Part shown: positions 1-6,633 of the stretch, one piece after another
Layout: each line of letters begins with the position of its first letter
Position numbering within the stretch: the first letter of the stretch is position 1
Origin: an uncultured Devosia sp.
Lineage (GTDB): Bacteria; Pseudomonadota; Alphaproteobacteria; Rhizobiales; Devosiaceae
Assembly (NCBI GenBank): GCA_934553185.1
Contig: CAKTFF010000056.1
Location: 1-9,308 of the forward strand
DNA length: 9,308 nucleotides
Direction: 5' to 3'
The notes under the pieces: generated by a model
Told to the model about the DNA's origin: nothing
Seen by the model: the letters and a program-made list of their open reading frames with translations, nothing else
Databases searched by the model: none
Translations under genes and position numbers: made by a program

Positions 1-263
1 TTCGCGGCGGTGAGCTCGAAACACGGGTGCGGCAACTCAAGGCAGAAGAGGGGCGCGGCATCATGGTCGGTGGCATGCAATTGCCGCTGGCGCTCGCCAG
101 GCTCGGGCTGATCGACGAGTATGAATTCGTGGTGTATCCGCGCATTGTCGGGCACGGGCCAACCCTGTTGCAGGGGCTGGCAGGGCATGTCGACCTTCGT
201 CTAGTCGAGCAGCGGGAGTTCAAGGCAGGCGCGGTCGCCATGCGCTATGTGCCGGTGCATTAG
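1..263 (+). CDS. Dihydrofolate reductase / RibD C-terminal domain family protein (5'-truncated)
   Basis: Only the last ~87 codons are present; the reading frame is open from base 3 and stops with TAG at 261-263. The visible protein has the C-terminal pattern of the DHFR/RibD_C fold: a helix ending in LKAEEG, a strand plus glycine turn (IMVGG), a helix, then LIDEYEFVVYPRIVGHGPTLL, which matches the family's 'gLvDEy.l...Pv.lG.G..lf' segment. Proteins of this group are NADPH-dependent reductases; many are uncharacterised and are neither true FolA nor RibD. The N-terminal half, where substrate specificity would be read, lies outside the window, so the substrate cannot be named. The GTG at 27 is internal, because the upstream in-frame codons (RGGELETR) continue the domain. 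The gene converges on the two-component cluster with 26 bp between the stop codons and no obvious terminator hairpin. Family call fairly firm; function open. Confidence 0.8.
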   Translation, partial: RGGELETRVRQLKAEEGRGIMVGGMQLPLALARLGLIDEYEFVVYPRIVGHGPTLLQGLAGHVDLRLVEQREFKAGAVAMRYVPVH

Positions 264-289
264 GTGGTCGGGCGCTACGGGTCGCTAGA

Positions 290-1327
290 TCAGGTCTGAA
301 ACTGCAGGCTGACGCGGGTGCCTGCGCCTGTGGCGGTGTAGGTGGGGCGGGTGCCCAGGCCCCCAGCCATGGCCTTGACGATGCGGCTACCCAGCCCGGT
401 GCCTTGCGGCTTGCCGGTGCCGTCCCAGCCGATGCCGTCGTCTTCCACCGACAGGTCGACGAGATTGCCTTCCGTGCGCGACATCGTGATGCGCACATCG
501 CCGCCAACGGTCCCGGCATAGGCGTATTTGATGGCATTGGTCACCAGTTCGGTGACGATGACGCCGATGGAGGCAGCTTTCTCGGTGGGAATGGCGATGT
601 TTTCAGCCGTGACGCGAATGCGCGCGGTGCTGCCGCCGGCTTGCATCGTGGTTTCGAGTTCAGCCGCAAGGCTCTGGAGATAATCGCCGATCTGCACCGA
701 GCGGGCATCGGCGGCGGTGTAGAGGTGGCGGTGGACTCCGGCAATGGCCTGGATGCGGACCTGTGTTTCCGCCAAGGCGGATTTTGCTTCCTCGTTGTCG
801 ACAGCATTGGCCTGTAGGCCCACAAGGGCGGCGACCATGGCGAGGCTGTTGGCAACGCGGTGATTGACTTCGCCCAGGAGAATTTCAGCCCGCTCGCGCG
901 CTTCGCGCATTTCCTGCTCTGCCGTGGCCTTGGCCCGATTGAGGCGCAGCACGTCGACCGCATGCGCTATCGCGGTGCAAAGCAGTTCGATGAAGTCTTC
1001 GTTGACGGTCTTGAGCACGTAGTCGGCGGCACCGGCCTTGAGGGCGGCGACGGCAACGGCTGTTTCCACCGTACCGGTGACATAGACCACAGCCGGGGCA
1101 TCGGGCAGCCCCGCCATATCGCCCAGGACATCAAGTCCGGTGCCGTCGGGAAGGTAGTGGTCGAGCCCGACGACGTCGATGCCGCCCTGCCGGATGCGCG
1201 CAATGCCTTCCTCGCCGGTAGCGGCGAAAGACACAACATAGCCACGCCGCTCCAGCGCCTTCTGCACCAGTCGGGCGAGGCCTGCGTCATCGTCGATATA
1301 AAGGACCTTGGGCGTCCGTAGGGGCAT
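290..1327 (-). CDS. Response-regulator receiver fused to HisKA_2-type histidine kinase
   Basis: A 345-residue soluble protein with the receiver first and the kinase second, and no transmembrane segment. The receiver (about 5-125) has the acidic pocket D12-D14, phospho-acceptor D56 (in GLDHYLPDGTG), switch T84 and K106. A short coiled linker (about 128-150) leads to a HisKA_2 dimerisation helix with ILLGEVNHRVANSL, placing the phospho-accepting histidine at H157. The ATPase domain shows an N-box (ELVTNAIKYAY, N264), a G1 box (DDGIG, 297-300) and a G2 box (GTGLGSRIV, 309-317). All key residues are present, so both phospho-transfer and kinase activity are plausible. The receiver's lysine is followed by T, not the usual P. 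It is the last gene of the cluster and starts 2 bp after the receiver gene's stop. HisKA_2/HWE kinases in Alphaproteobacteria often feed single-domain regulators or the PhyR general stress pathway; for this protein that is inference. No WxE motif was seen, so HisKA_2 fits better than HWE. Confidence 0.88.
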   Translation of the reverse strand: MPLRTPKVLYIDDDAGLARLVQKALERRGYVVSFAATGEEGIARIRQGGIDVVGLDHYLPDGTGLDVLGDMAGLPDAPAVVYVTGTVETAVAVAALKAGAADYVLKTVNEDFIELLCTAIAHAVDVLRLNRAKATAEQEMREARERAEILLGEVNHRVANSLAMVAALVGLQANAVDNEEAKSALAETQVRIQAIAGVHRHLYTAADARSVQIGDYLQSLAAELETTMQAGGSTARIRVTAENIAIPTEKAASIGVIVTELVTNAIKYAYAGTVGGDVRITMSRTEGNLVDLSVEDDGIGWDGTGKPQGTGLGSRIVKAMAGGLGTRPTYTATGAGTRVSLQFQT

Positions 1328-1329
1328 TG

Positions 1330-1773
1330 TCAGTCGGTTTCCGGAACCTGCATCACCGAGAAGAACAAGCCAAGCTGGCGGATCGCGTTGGCGAAGCCAT
1401 CATAGTCCACAGGCTTGGTGATATAGACATTGGCGCCCAGGTCATAGCAACGCTGGATTTCGCGCTGGTCGTCGGTGGTGGTCAAAACCACGACGGGCGA
1501 GCGCTTGGTGTGCTCGTTGCTTTTGACCTTTTCGAGGATGTCGACGCCGGTCATGTCGGGCAGGTTAAGGTCAAGGAGAACCAGCAACTGCCGGCCCTTG
1601 TTGACTTCACCCGTGCCGTCGGGACCCATCAAGAAGGCGAGGGCCTCGGTACCGTTGGTGAAGGGCACGATCTGATTGGAAACACCGGCGCGGCGGATGT
1701 TCTTTTCGATCAGACGGGCATGGCCCTCGTCGTCCTCGATCATGATAATGGTGACGGGTCGGGCGTCGTTCAT
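1330..1773 (-). CDS. Single-domain response regulator, CheY/Rcp1-like
   Basis: A 147-residue protein made only of a receiver domain. The acidic residues are E13, D14 and D15 (IEDDEGHARLIEKNIRRAG), the phospho-acceptor is D68 in LLDLNLPDMTG, the switch threonine is T98 (VVVLTTT) and the conserved lysine is K120 in YITKPVDYDGF. The 'GHARLIEKNIRRAG' helix and the 'L.TT.DD.EI..CYDLGAN.YI.KPV' stretch are typical of the Rcp1-type regulators that often accompany bacteriophytochromes. There is no output domain, so it probably passes phosphate on or binds a protein partner. The start ATG overlaps the upstream kinase stop (ATGA), and a GGGAG element lies 9-13 nt before it, inside the kinase gene. The tight coupling makes the CHASE3 kinase its most likely phospho-donor. 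Family call firm; the pathway is inferred. Confidence 0.93.
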   Translation of the reverse strand: MNDARPVTIIMIEDDEGHARLIEKNIRRAGVSNQIVPFTNGTEALAFLMGPDGTGEVNKGRQLLVLLDLNLPDMTGVDILEKVKSNEHTKRSPVVVLTTTDDQREIQRCYDLGANVYITKPVDYDGFANAIRQLGLFFSVMQVPETD

Positions 1774-3293
1774 GCCTTCTGGCTCCCAAGATAGCTGCGC
1801 AGATCACGCGGCAAAGTAACGATGAAGGTGGTGCCTACGCCCAGTTCGGAGCGCAGGGTGATATCGCCGCCCAGGCTGCGCACCATGGTGCGAACATGAG
1901 CCAGGCCGATGCCTTCGCCCGGCTGGGTCTGGACACCGGCGCGGCGGAACAGCTCGAAAACACGTTCATGGTCGCTGGCGGCGATGCCGCGCCCATTGTC
2001 CTCGACCTCGATCTCGATGCGATTACCCGAAAGCGGGCGTGCCCGCACTGCGACATTGAGCGCGCGACCGGGCTGCTGGTACTTGATGGCGTTGTCGAGG
2101 AGGTTTCCCAGCACCTGCTCGAGCGAGAGGCGGTCCGAGACGATGCGCGGAATCTTGATGTCGACCTCGGCAGCGCCGCCGCTTTCCACGATCTGGTGCT
2201 GCACACTGTTGAGGGTTGCCTGGGCGACTTCGGCCAGGTCCATCGATTCGGGCTTGAGCTGGCGGCGGCCTTCGCGCGAGATCTTGAGAATGGCGTTGAT
2301 CAACCCGTCCATCTTGCGGGTTGCGGCGCGGATGAAGGTGATCGCCTCGGGCAGGTCTTCGGTGGCCGCCAGCTTCGCGTCGGCAAAGGCCGGATCGGTG
2401 TTGTCGGGCTTGTCCTTCATGTAGCGCGAGAGTTCGCCCACACTGGTTTCGAGCTCGCTGGTGAAGCCCATAATGTTGACCAGGGGCGCGCGCAGGTCGT
2501 GCGTCACGATGTAAGCGAAACGCTGGATTTCCTCGTTGGCCCGGCCAAGATCAAACGTTCGTTCGCGCACACGCTGCTCAAGGCCAGCGTTGGCTTCGTC
2601 CACTTCACGGCGGGCGAAGGCCAGTTCGCGCGTATAGGTCAGCACCGCCCAGACCGCACCGGCAACCACGGCAAGGATAACAAAGGCGCCGATAATGGTC
2701 ACCCAGCGCAGGGCGGTGGTGCCATTGCGCTGATTTTCCAGCCCTTCAAGGGTCCGCTGGTCGGCTGCATCGATGATGCCGGTGAAGTAAAGACGGCTTT
2801 CGTCCATCTCTTCCTTGCCACGATCGGTGCGGACGATTTCAAGTGCTTCGTCGACCCGGCCTTCGCGTGCCAAAGTGATGGTTTCGGCCATTTCACCAAG
2901 CTTGACCGCGGTATTTGCCCGCAGCACGTCGGCAACGCCGTCGCCTTCGGGGTAGGGGCGCAGGACCTCTTCAAGACGGTCAAGGAAGCCCGGAATCTCG
3001 GGCAGAGCGGCTTCGTAGGGAGCCAGATAGCTTTCGTCGAGCGTCAACAGATAGCCGCGCTGGCTGGACTCCGCTTCCTGAAGGGCATTGCGAACATTGA
3101 CAGTGACGGCACGAGCCACGCGCGCTGCGGTGGTTTCGTTGAACCAATAATTGTTGGTTTCCACCAACCACATGGTCGTGCCCACGATGCTGGCCAGAGC
3201 CACAAAGGCAATGGCCAGCAGAAGCGTCGTTGATCGCACGAACACATTGCTGGAAATCGGCACTGATTTGTCCTCGGAAACAGTGTCGTTCAT
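1770..3293 (-). CDS. CHASE3-domain membrane sensor histidine kinase
   Basis: A 507-residue inner-membrane kinase. Transmembrane helix 1 (about 22-43) and helix 2 (about 196-219) bracket a periplasmic CHASE3 domain, recognised by ESSQRGYLLTLDESYLAPYE at 75-94. A coiled-coil linker (about 222-258) leads to a HisKA domain with phospho-accepting H265 in YIVTHDLRAPLVNIMGF. The ATPase domain has an N-box (GNLLDNAIKY, N401), a G1 box (EDNGRGI, 431-437), an F-box (VFELF, 445-449) and a G2 box (GEGIGLAHV, 459-467). The catalytic set is complete. The loop joining the two HisKA helices looks about 20 residues longer than usual (about 288-312). The CHASE3 ligand is unknown in general, so the stimulus cannot be named. 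It is the first gene of the three-gene cluster; its stop overlaps the receiver start, and a candidate sigma70 promoter lies 23-51 bp upstream of its ATG. No strong Shine-Dalgarno precedes that ATG, but the translation fits the family from there. Confidence 0.92.
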   Translation of the reverse strand: MNDTVSEDKSVPISSNVFVRSTTLLLAIAFVALASIVGTTMWLVETNNYWFNETTAARVARAVTVNVRNALQEAESSQRGYLLTLDESYLAPYEAALPEIPGFLDRLEEVLRPYPEGDGVADVLRANTAVKLGEMAETITLAREGRVDEALEIVRTDRGKEEMDESRLYFTGIIDAADQRTLEGLENQRNGTTALRWVTIIGAFVILAVVAGAVWAVLTYTRELAFARREVDEANAGLEQRVRERTFDLGRANEEIQRFAYIVTHDLRAPLVNIMGFTSELETSVGELSRYMKDKPDNTDPAFADAKLAATEDLPEAITFIRAATRKMDGLINAILKISREGRRQLKPESMDLAEVAQATLNSVQHQIVESGGAAEVDIKIPRIVSDRLSLEQVLGNLLDNAIKYQQPGRALNVAVRARPLSGNRIEIEVEDNGRGIAASDHERVFELFRRAGVQTQPGEGIGLAHVRTMVRSLGGDITLRSELGVGTTFIVTLPRDLRSYLGSQKA

Positions 3294-3315
3294 GGCCTAG
3301 AACCCACACTGTCGC

Positions 3316-3344
3316 AATATGCAAAAGTGAAGATCGCGGCTCAA
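3316..3344 (-). promoter_or_regulatory. Candidate sigma70 promoter of the two-component operon
   Basis: Read on the minus strand, TTGAGC (3344-3339) is followed after exactly 17 bp by CATATT (3321-3316), close to the TTGACA/TATAAT consensus. The predicted start of transcription near 3309 would leave a leader of about 16 nt before the kinase ATG at 3293. This is the only well-spaced promoter match I found in the divergent intergenic region. Support comes from sequence alone. Confidence 0.5.
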
Positions 3345-3354
3345 ATGCTTTAGT

Positions 3355-3367
3355 CTCCGGGCCGGAG
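3355..3367. repeat. Perfect 13-bp palindrome, possible operator
   Basis: CTCCGG and CCGGAG flank a single G, giving perfect twofold symmetry. A one-base loop makes an RNA hairpin unlikely, so a binding site for a dimeric DNA-binding protein is the more natural reading. It lies 11 bp upstream of the candidate -35 box of the kinase operon and about 130 bp upstream of rsmH. Short GC-rich palindromes also arise by chance in a genome of this composition. Confidence 0.3.
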
Positions 3368-3458
3368 CGGCGCATCGGGCGTGTGGAAATGGGGCTGCGG
3401 ACTTGTCATGGGAAACAAAATCTTAAGCCTCCCGATGCAAGGTGGCCCCAAGTCGAGG

Positions 3459-3476
3459 GCCGGCAGTTGAGCCGGC
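3459..3476 (+). promoter_or_regulatory. Stem-loop directly before the upstream rsmH start candidate
   Basis: Two copies of the self-complementary hexamer GCCGGC, separated by AGTTGA, can fold into a 6-bp all-GC stem with a 6-nt loop. The stem ends immediately before the ATG at 3477. Ribosome loading there would be hindered, and no Shine-Dalgarno at proper distance serves that ATG (the nearest GAGGG is 17 nt away). This favours the in-frame ATG at 3495. A regulatory role is inference. Confidence 0.35.
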
Positions 3477-3483
3477 ATGGAGC

Positions 3484-3487
3484 AAGG
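3484..3487 (+). promoter_or_regulatory. Ribosome binding site that favours the rsmH start at 3495
   Basis: AAGG (within GGAGCAAGG, 3479-3487) lies 7 nt before the ATG at 3495, normal Shine-Dalgarno spacing. The alternative ATG six codons upstream at 3477 has no comparable element. Confidence 0.5.
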
Positions 3488-3494
3488 TTTTCTC

Positions 3495-4496
3495 ATGGGC
3501 AAGCGTTCCCTGCCCGAAACGAGCCCCGATACTGGTCCGCATGTTCCCGTGCTGCTCCACGAAGTGCTGGAAGCGCTTGGGCCGCTTGCGGGTAAACGCA
3601 TCGTCGATGGCACATTCGGCGCGGGCGGGTATTCGCGTGCCCTGCTTGAGGCGGGCGCAATCGTCGTCGCCATCGATCGGGACCCAAGCGTCAAGCCTTT
3701 TGCCGATGCGCTGATGGCCGAATTCGACGAGCGGCTGATCTTTGTTCAGGGCACGTTTTCAAACCTTGATACGCTGGCGAAGGATCACGGGCCGATTGCG
3801 GGCGTGGTGCTCGATATCGGCGTCTCCTCCATGCAGCTCGACCAAGCCGAGCGCGGCTTTTCTTTTATGCGCGAGGGTCCGCTCGATATGCGCATGAGCC
3901 CGGAAGGGCAGAGCGCCGCCGACCTCGTCAACACGCTCGATGCCGAGCCGCTGGCCAATCTTCTGTTTGCCTTCGGTGAGGAGCGCAAGTCGCGCCGCAT
4001 CGCGCAGTTCATCGTTCAGGCGCGCGAAAACGCGCCGATCCAGACGACGCTGGAACTCGCACGGATCATTGAAAAGGCGATTGGCCGCAAACCGGGCGAT
4101 GCCCATCCGGCAACGCGCTCGTTCCAGGCACTACGCATTGCCGTCAACGGCGAATTCGACCAGCTGGTGGAGGCATTGTTTGCGGCTGAGCGCCTGCTGG
4201 TCGAGGGCGGCAAGCTGGCGGTGGTGACATTTCATTCGCTGGAAGATCGGATCGTCAAACGCTTCTTTGATCCCGACAAAGGTGGTCCGGCGCAGTCGCG
4301 CCACCTGCCGCAAGTGGAAAGTGAGGCCCGTCGCTGGGTGGAGGTGGCGAAAGCCCGTAAACCAGGCGAAGGCGAGCTTGCCGGCAATCCGCGGGCACGC
4401 TCGGCCATTCTGCGGGCGGCGAGCCGTTCCGATGCGCCGGCGCGGCCGGTTCGCCTCGAAGGACTTGGCGTTCCTCAGGTGAGGGGTGAGGCATGA
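3495..4496 (+). CDS. rsmH: 16S rRNA (cytosine(1402)-N(4))-methyltransferase RsmH (MraW)
   Basis: A 333-residue cytosolic SAM-dependent enzyme that N4-methylates C1402 in the ribosomal P site. Counting from ATG 3495: the entry motif HVPVLLHEVLEAL, the SAM-binding loop DGTFGAGGYS at 38-47, the second SAM-contact segment AIDRDP at 59-64, the family signature DIGVSSMQLDQAERGFSF at 107-124 followed by GPLDMRM, HPATRSFQALRIAVN at 204-218, VTFHSLEDRIVK at 244-255, and the C-terminal NPRARSAILR. Length and motif order are normal for the family. I chose 3495 because it has an AAGG element at good spacing; the in-frame ATG at 3477 would add MEQGFL but sits against a GC stem-loop. Its stop overlaps the ftsL start (ATGA). 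It is the first gene of the dcw cluster here. The usual preceding gene, mraZ, is not present immediately upstream. Confidence 0.96.
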   Translation: MGKRSLPETSPDTGPHVPVLLHEVLEALGPLAGKRIVDGTFGAGGYSRALLEAGAIVVAIDRDPSVKPFADALMAEFDERLIFVQGTFSNLDTLAKDHGPIAGVVLDIGVSSMQLDQAERGFSFMREGPLDMRMSPEGQSAADLVNTLDAEPLANLLFAFGEERKSRRIAQFIVQARENAPIQTTLELARIIEKAIGRKPGDAHPATRSFQALRIAVNGEFDQLVEALFAAERLLVEGGKLAVVTFHSLEDRIVKRFFDPDKGGPAQSRHLPQVESEARRWVEVAKARKPGEGELAGNPRARSAILRAASRSDAPARPVRLEGLGVPQVRGEA

Positions 4497-4876
4497 TCCG
4501 CAACATCAATATCATCCTCATCCTTATCAGCGTGGTCATGCTGTCCGGCGTTTATGCGCTGAAATTTTCCATCGAGAACACGGCGGGCGAACGCACGGCG
4601 CTGGTTGCACAGATTGCGAGTCAGGAAGGGCAATTATCGCTGCTCAAGGCCGACGAGGCCGTGCTCAACCAGCCCGGCCATATCGAGCCAATCGTCAAGC
4701 GGCATGAATTCGCGTTGGCGATCGCACCGGTCAAGCAGGAGCAGTTCGGATCCTTCGCCGACCTGCCAATGCGTCCGGCCAAACCCAATAGCCTGGCGAT
4801 GGACGCCCTATTCGAGTCGCTGGCTGCGGGCGTCGACCCCATCGACGCGATCCTGGAACTGGAAGGCATAGAATAA
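4493..4876 (+). CDS. ftsL: Cell division protein FtsL
   Basis: A 127-residue bitopic membrane protein. A 3-4 residue cytoplasmic tip is followed by one hydrophobic helix (about 5-23), a periplasmic heptad-like coiled coil (about 26-58) and LNQPGHIE at 58-65, the segment typical of alphaproteobacterial FtsL. A tail with LPMRP and PIDAILELEGIE ends the protein. FtsL forms a complex with FtsB/DivIC and FtsQ and activates the FtsW-FtsI synthase. Sequence conservation in FtsL is low, so the call rests on topology, size, the LNQP motif and its fixed position between rsmH and ftsI. Start ATG 4493 overlaps the rsmH stop (ATGA), with purine-rich GAGGGGTGAGG just upstream. The stop overlaps the ftsI start by one base (TAATG), pointing to translational coupling on both sides. 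Confidence 0.9.
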   Translation: MIRNINIILILISVVMLSGVYALKFSIENTAGERTALVAQIASQEGQLSLLKADEAVLNQPGHIEPIVKRHEFALAIAPVKQEQFGSFADLPMRPAKPNSLAMDALFESLAAGVDPIDAILELEGIE

Positions 4877-6615
4877 TGGCCATCACCTCCGAGGACCTTG
4901 GCTCGACCATTGCGCTGGACGGCGCCCGCAAGGCGCGCGGCAACCTGACACGGGCGCGTATTCGCTGGATGGTGGTGGCGATGGTGCTCGGTTTCACTAT
5001 GGTGGGCGGGCGGCTGGTTCAGCTCGGATTTGTGGAAACGGACTCCACCATCGAAGGGCAGGCGCGCGACGTCATCACGGCGACGCGGCCGCCGATCCTC
5101 GATCGCAACGGCCTTGAAATGGCTGTCGATATCCGCGTGCCGTCGCTTTTTGCCGAACCGCGCCGCATCATCGACGTGGAAGAGGCCGTGCAGAAGTTGC
5201 GCACTGTGCTGCCCGACCTCAGCGAGGAGTGGCTGCGCAACCGCCTGAGTGGTGACAAAGGGTTCGTATGGGTGCAGCGTGAGCTTTCGCCCGCCATCCA
5301 GGAAAAGGTGATGCGGCTGGGCATCCCCGGCATCGACTTCATCACGGAATCCAAGCGCTTCTATCCGGGCATGAGCGAAGCCAGCCATATTCTTGGCTCC
5401 ACCAATATCGACAACCAGGGCATTGCCGGCATCGAGCGGCACATGGATGGCGAAGCCGTGGCGCTGTTGCAGGAGCTGGGTTTGGCGCGCGGCAACGCCC
5501 TGGCGCCGGTGGAGCTCAGCGTCGACATGCGCGTGCAGCATGTGATGCACGAGCAGGTGGTGGATGCCATGACGCGCTACCAGGCGATCGCGGCGGCGGG
5601 CGTGATGATGGACATCACTACTGGCGAGATCATCGCTCTGGCATCGGTGCCAGATTTCGATCCGAACGATCCCGCTTCGGCGCTGGTCAAGGACAGTTTC
5701 AACCGCATCACCGCCGGCATCTTCGAGCCGGGCTCGATCTTCAAGACGGTGACGATGGCGGGGGCGCTCGACAGTGGGTCCGTGCGGATCACCGACCAGT
5801 TCGACGCCCGCTATGGCGTGCGCTTCGGCCGGTTCACCATCGACGATTTCCACGGCAAGCACCGCGTTCTCAGCCTGCCAGAGGTTTACAAGTATTCCTC
5901 CAATATTGGCACGATCCGCATCATGCAGGCGATGGGCAAGGAGAACTATCGCTCGTTCCTCAGCACGATGGGGTTTGACCAGCGCGTGCCGTTCGAACTG
6001 CCCGAAATGCGCCTGCCATCGGTGCCCAAGGAATTCTCCGAAGTGGGTGCCGCGACTGCGTCGTTCGGCCATGGCCTGTCCGTTTCGCCCCTCCATATGG
6101 TCACGGCCTATGCGGCCTTCGTGAATGGGGGCAACTACATTGCGCCCACGCTCTACAAGCGTCCTTTGACTGAAGCGCAGGCGCTGTATCGGCCGGTGCT
6201 GAAGCCGTCCACCAGTCAGGAAATACGCTATCTGATGCGGCTGAACGCCATCGGCTCGGGCGGGTCGGGCTCCTATATGAACAAGCTGGCGCTTGGCTAT
6301 CGCGTCGGGGGCAAGACGGGGACTGCTGAAAAGGTGGTGGATGGCCGCTATTCGTCGAGCAAGGTCACCAACTTCTTTGGCTCGGCCTTTCCGCTGGAGA
6401 ATCCTCGCTATGCCATGGTGATCATGGTGGACGAGCCCAAATCGGAAGGCCCAACTTTCGGCACTACGGCCGGGTTCAATGCCGGCATGGTCACCGGCCG
6501 CATCGTCCAGCGCGTGGCGCCGATGCTGGGCATTGCACCGGACTTTTCGCCGCTGCTCGACGAAACCCTCGTTCCGCCCCAATTGCAGGGCGGTGGCGAG
6601 TCGCACTTCTTTTGA
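4876..6615 (+). CDS. ftsI: Septal peptidoglycan transpeptidase FtsI (PBP3)
   Basis: A 579-residue class B penicillin-binding protein that cross-links septal peptidoglycan with FtsW. A short cytoplasmic region (1-30) precedes a single membrane anchor (about 31-50). The pedestal domain contains RPPILDRNG at 71-79, RFYPG at 161-165 and GIAGIERHMDG at 182-192. In the transpeptidase domain the active-site SxxK is S287-I-F-K290 (in EPGSIFKTVT), the SxN motif is S341-S-N343, and the KTG triad is K480-T-G-T483. All catalytic residues are present and the length is typical. It ends in GGGESHFF with no PASTA repeats. Start ATG 4876 overlaps the ftsL stop. The next gene, murE, starts 18 bp beyond the stop. 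Family call is firm; assignment to FtsI rather than an elongation PBP2 rests on its place in the dcw cluster and its architecture. Confidence 0.97.
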   Translation: MAITSEDLGSTIALDGARKARGNLTRARIRWMVVAMVLGFTMVGGRLVQLGFVETDSTIEGQARDVITATRPPILDRNGLEMAVDIRVPSLFAEPRRIIDVEEAVQKLRTVLPDLSEEWLRNRLSGDKGFVWVQRELSPAIQEKVMRLGIPGIDFITESKRFYPGMSEASHILGSTNIDNQGIAGIERHMDGEAVALLQELGLARGNALAPVELSVDMRVQHVMHEQVVDAMTRYQAIAAAGVMMDITTGEIIALASVPDFDPNDPASALVKDSFNRITAGIFEPGSIFKTVTMAGALDSGSVRITDQFDARYGVRFGRFTIDDFHGKHRVLSLPEVYKYSSNIGTIRIMQAMGKENYRSFLSTMGFDQRVPFELPEMRLPSVPKEFSEVGAATASFGHGLSVSPLHMVTAYAAFVNGGNYIAPTLYKRPLTEAQALYRPVLKPSTSQEIRYLMRLNAIGSGGSGSYMNKLALGYRVGGKTGTAEKVVDGRYSSSKVTNFFGSAFPLENPRYAMVIMVDEPKSEGPTFGTTAGFNAGMVTGRIVQRVAPMLGIAPDFSPLLDETLVPPQLQGGGESHFF

Positions 6616-6618
6616 TCC

Positions 6619-6626
6619 GAGAAGGA
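6619..6626 (+). promoter_or_regulatory. Ribosome binding site supporting the GTG start of murE
   Basis: GAGAAGGA lies 7 nt before the GTG at 6634, in the short ftsI-murE gap. It is a strong Shine-Dalgarno element and decides this non-ATG start. Confidence 0.7.
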
Positions 6627-6633
6627 TTTCCCC

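Noticed and set aside
264..289. The 26-bp gap between the convergent reductase and receiver-kinase genes, considered as a bidirectional terminator
   Set aside because: No stem-loop of useful length and no T/A runs are visible.
1896..3233. A 445-codon open frame on the plus strand opposite the CHASE3 kinase
   Set aside because: The kinase on the other strand has every expected motif; this frame shows no recognisable domain and is a codon-bias shadow.
3383..3413. GTGGAAA, ATGGGG and ATGGGAA as possible MraZ boxes
   Set aside because: MraZ sites are direct TGGG-type repeats at about 10-bp spacing; these are 6 and 19 bp apart and no mraZ is adjacent, so the match is too loose to call.
3403..3426. 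TTGTCA as a -35 box for an rsmH promoter
   Set aside because: No acceptable -10 element occurs at 16-18 bp; TCTTAA is only 12 bp away. The rsmH promoter could not be located with confidence.
3230..3595. Plus-strand open frame of 121 codons before rsmH, considered as an mraZ remnant
   Set aside because: Its translation is Arg/Ser/Cys-rich with no SpoVT/AbrB-like pattern, and it overlaps the starts of both the kinase and rsmH genes.
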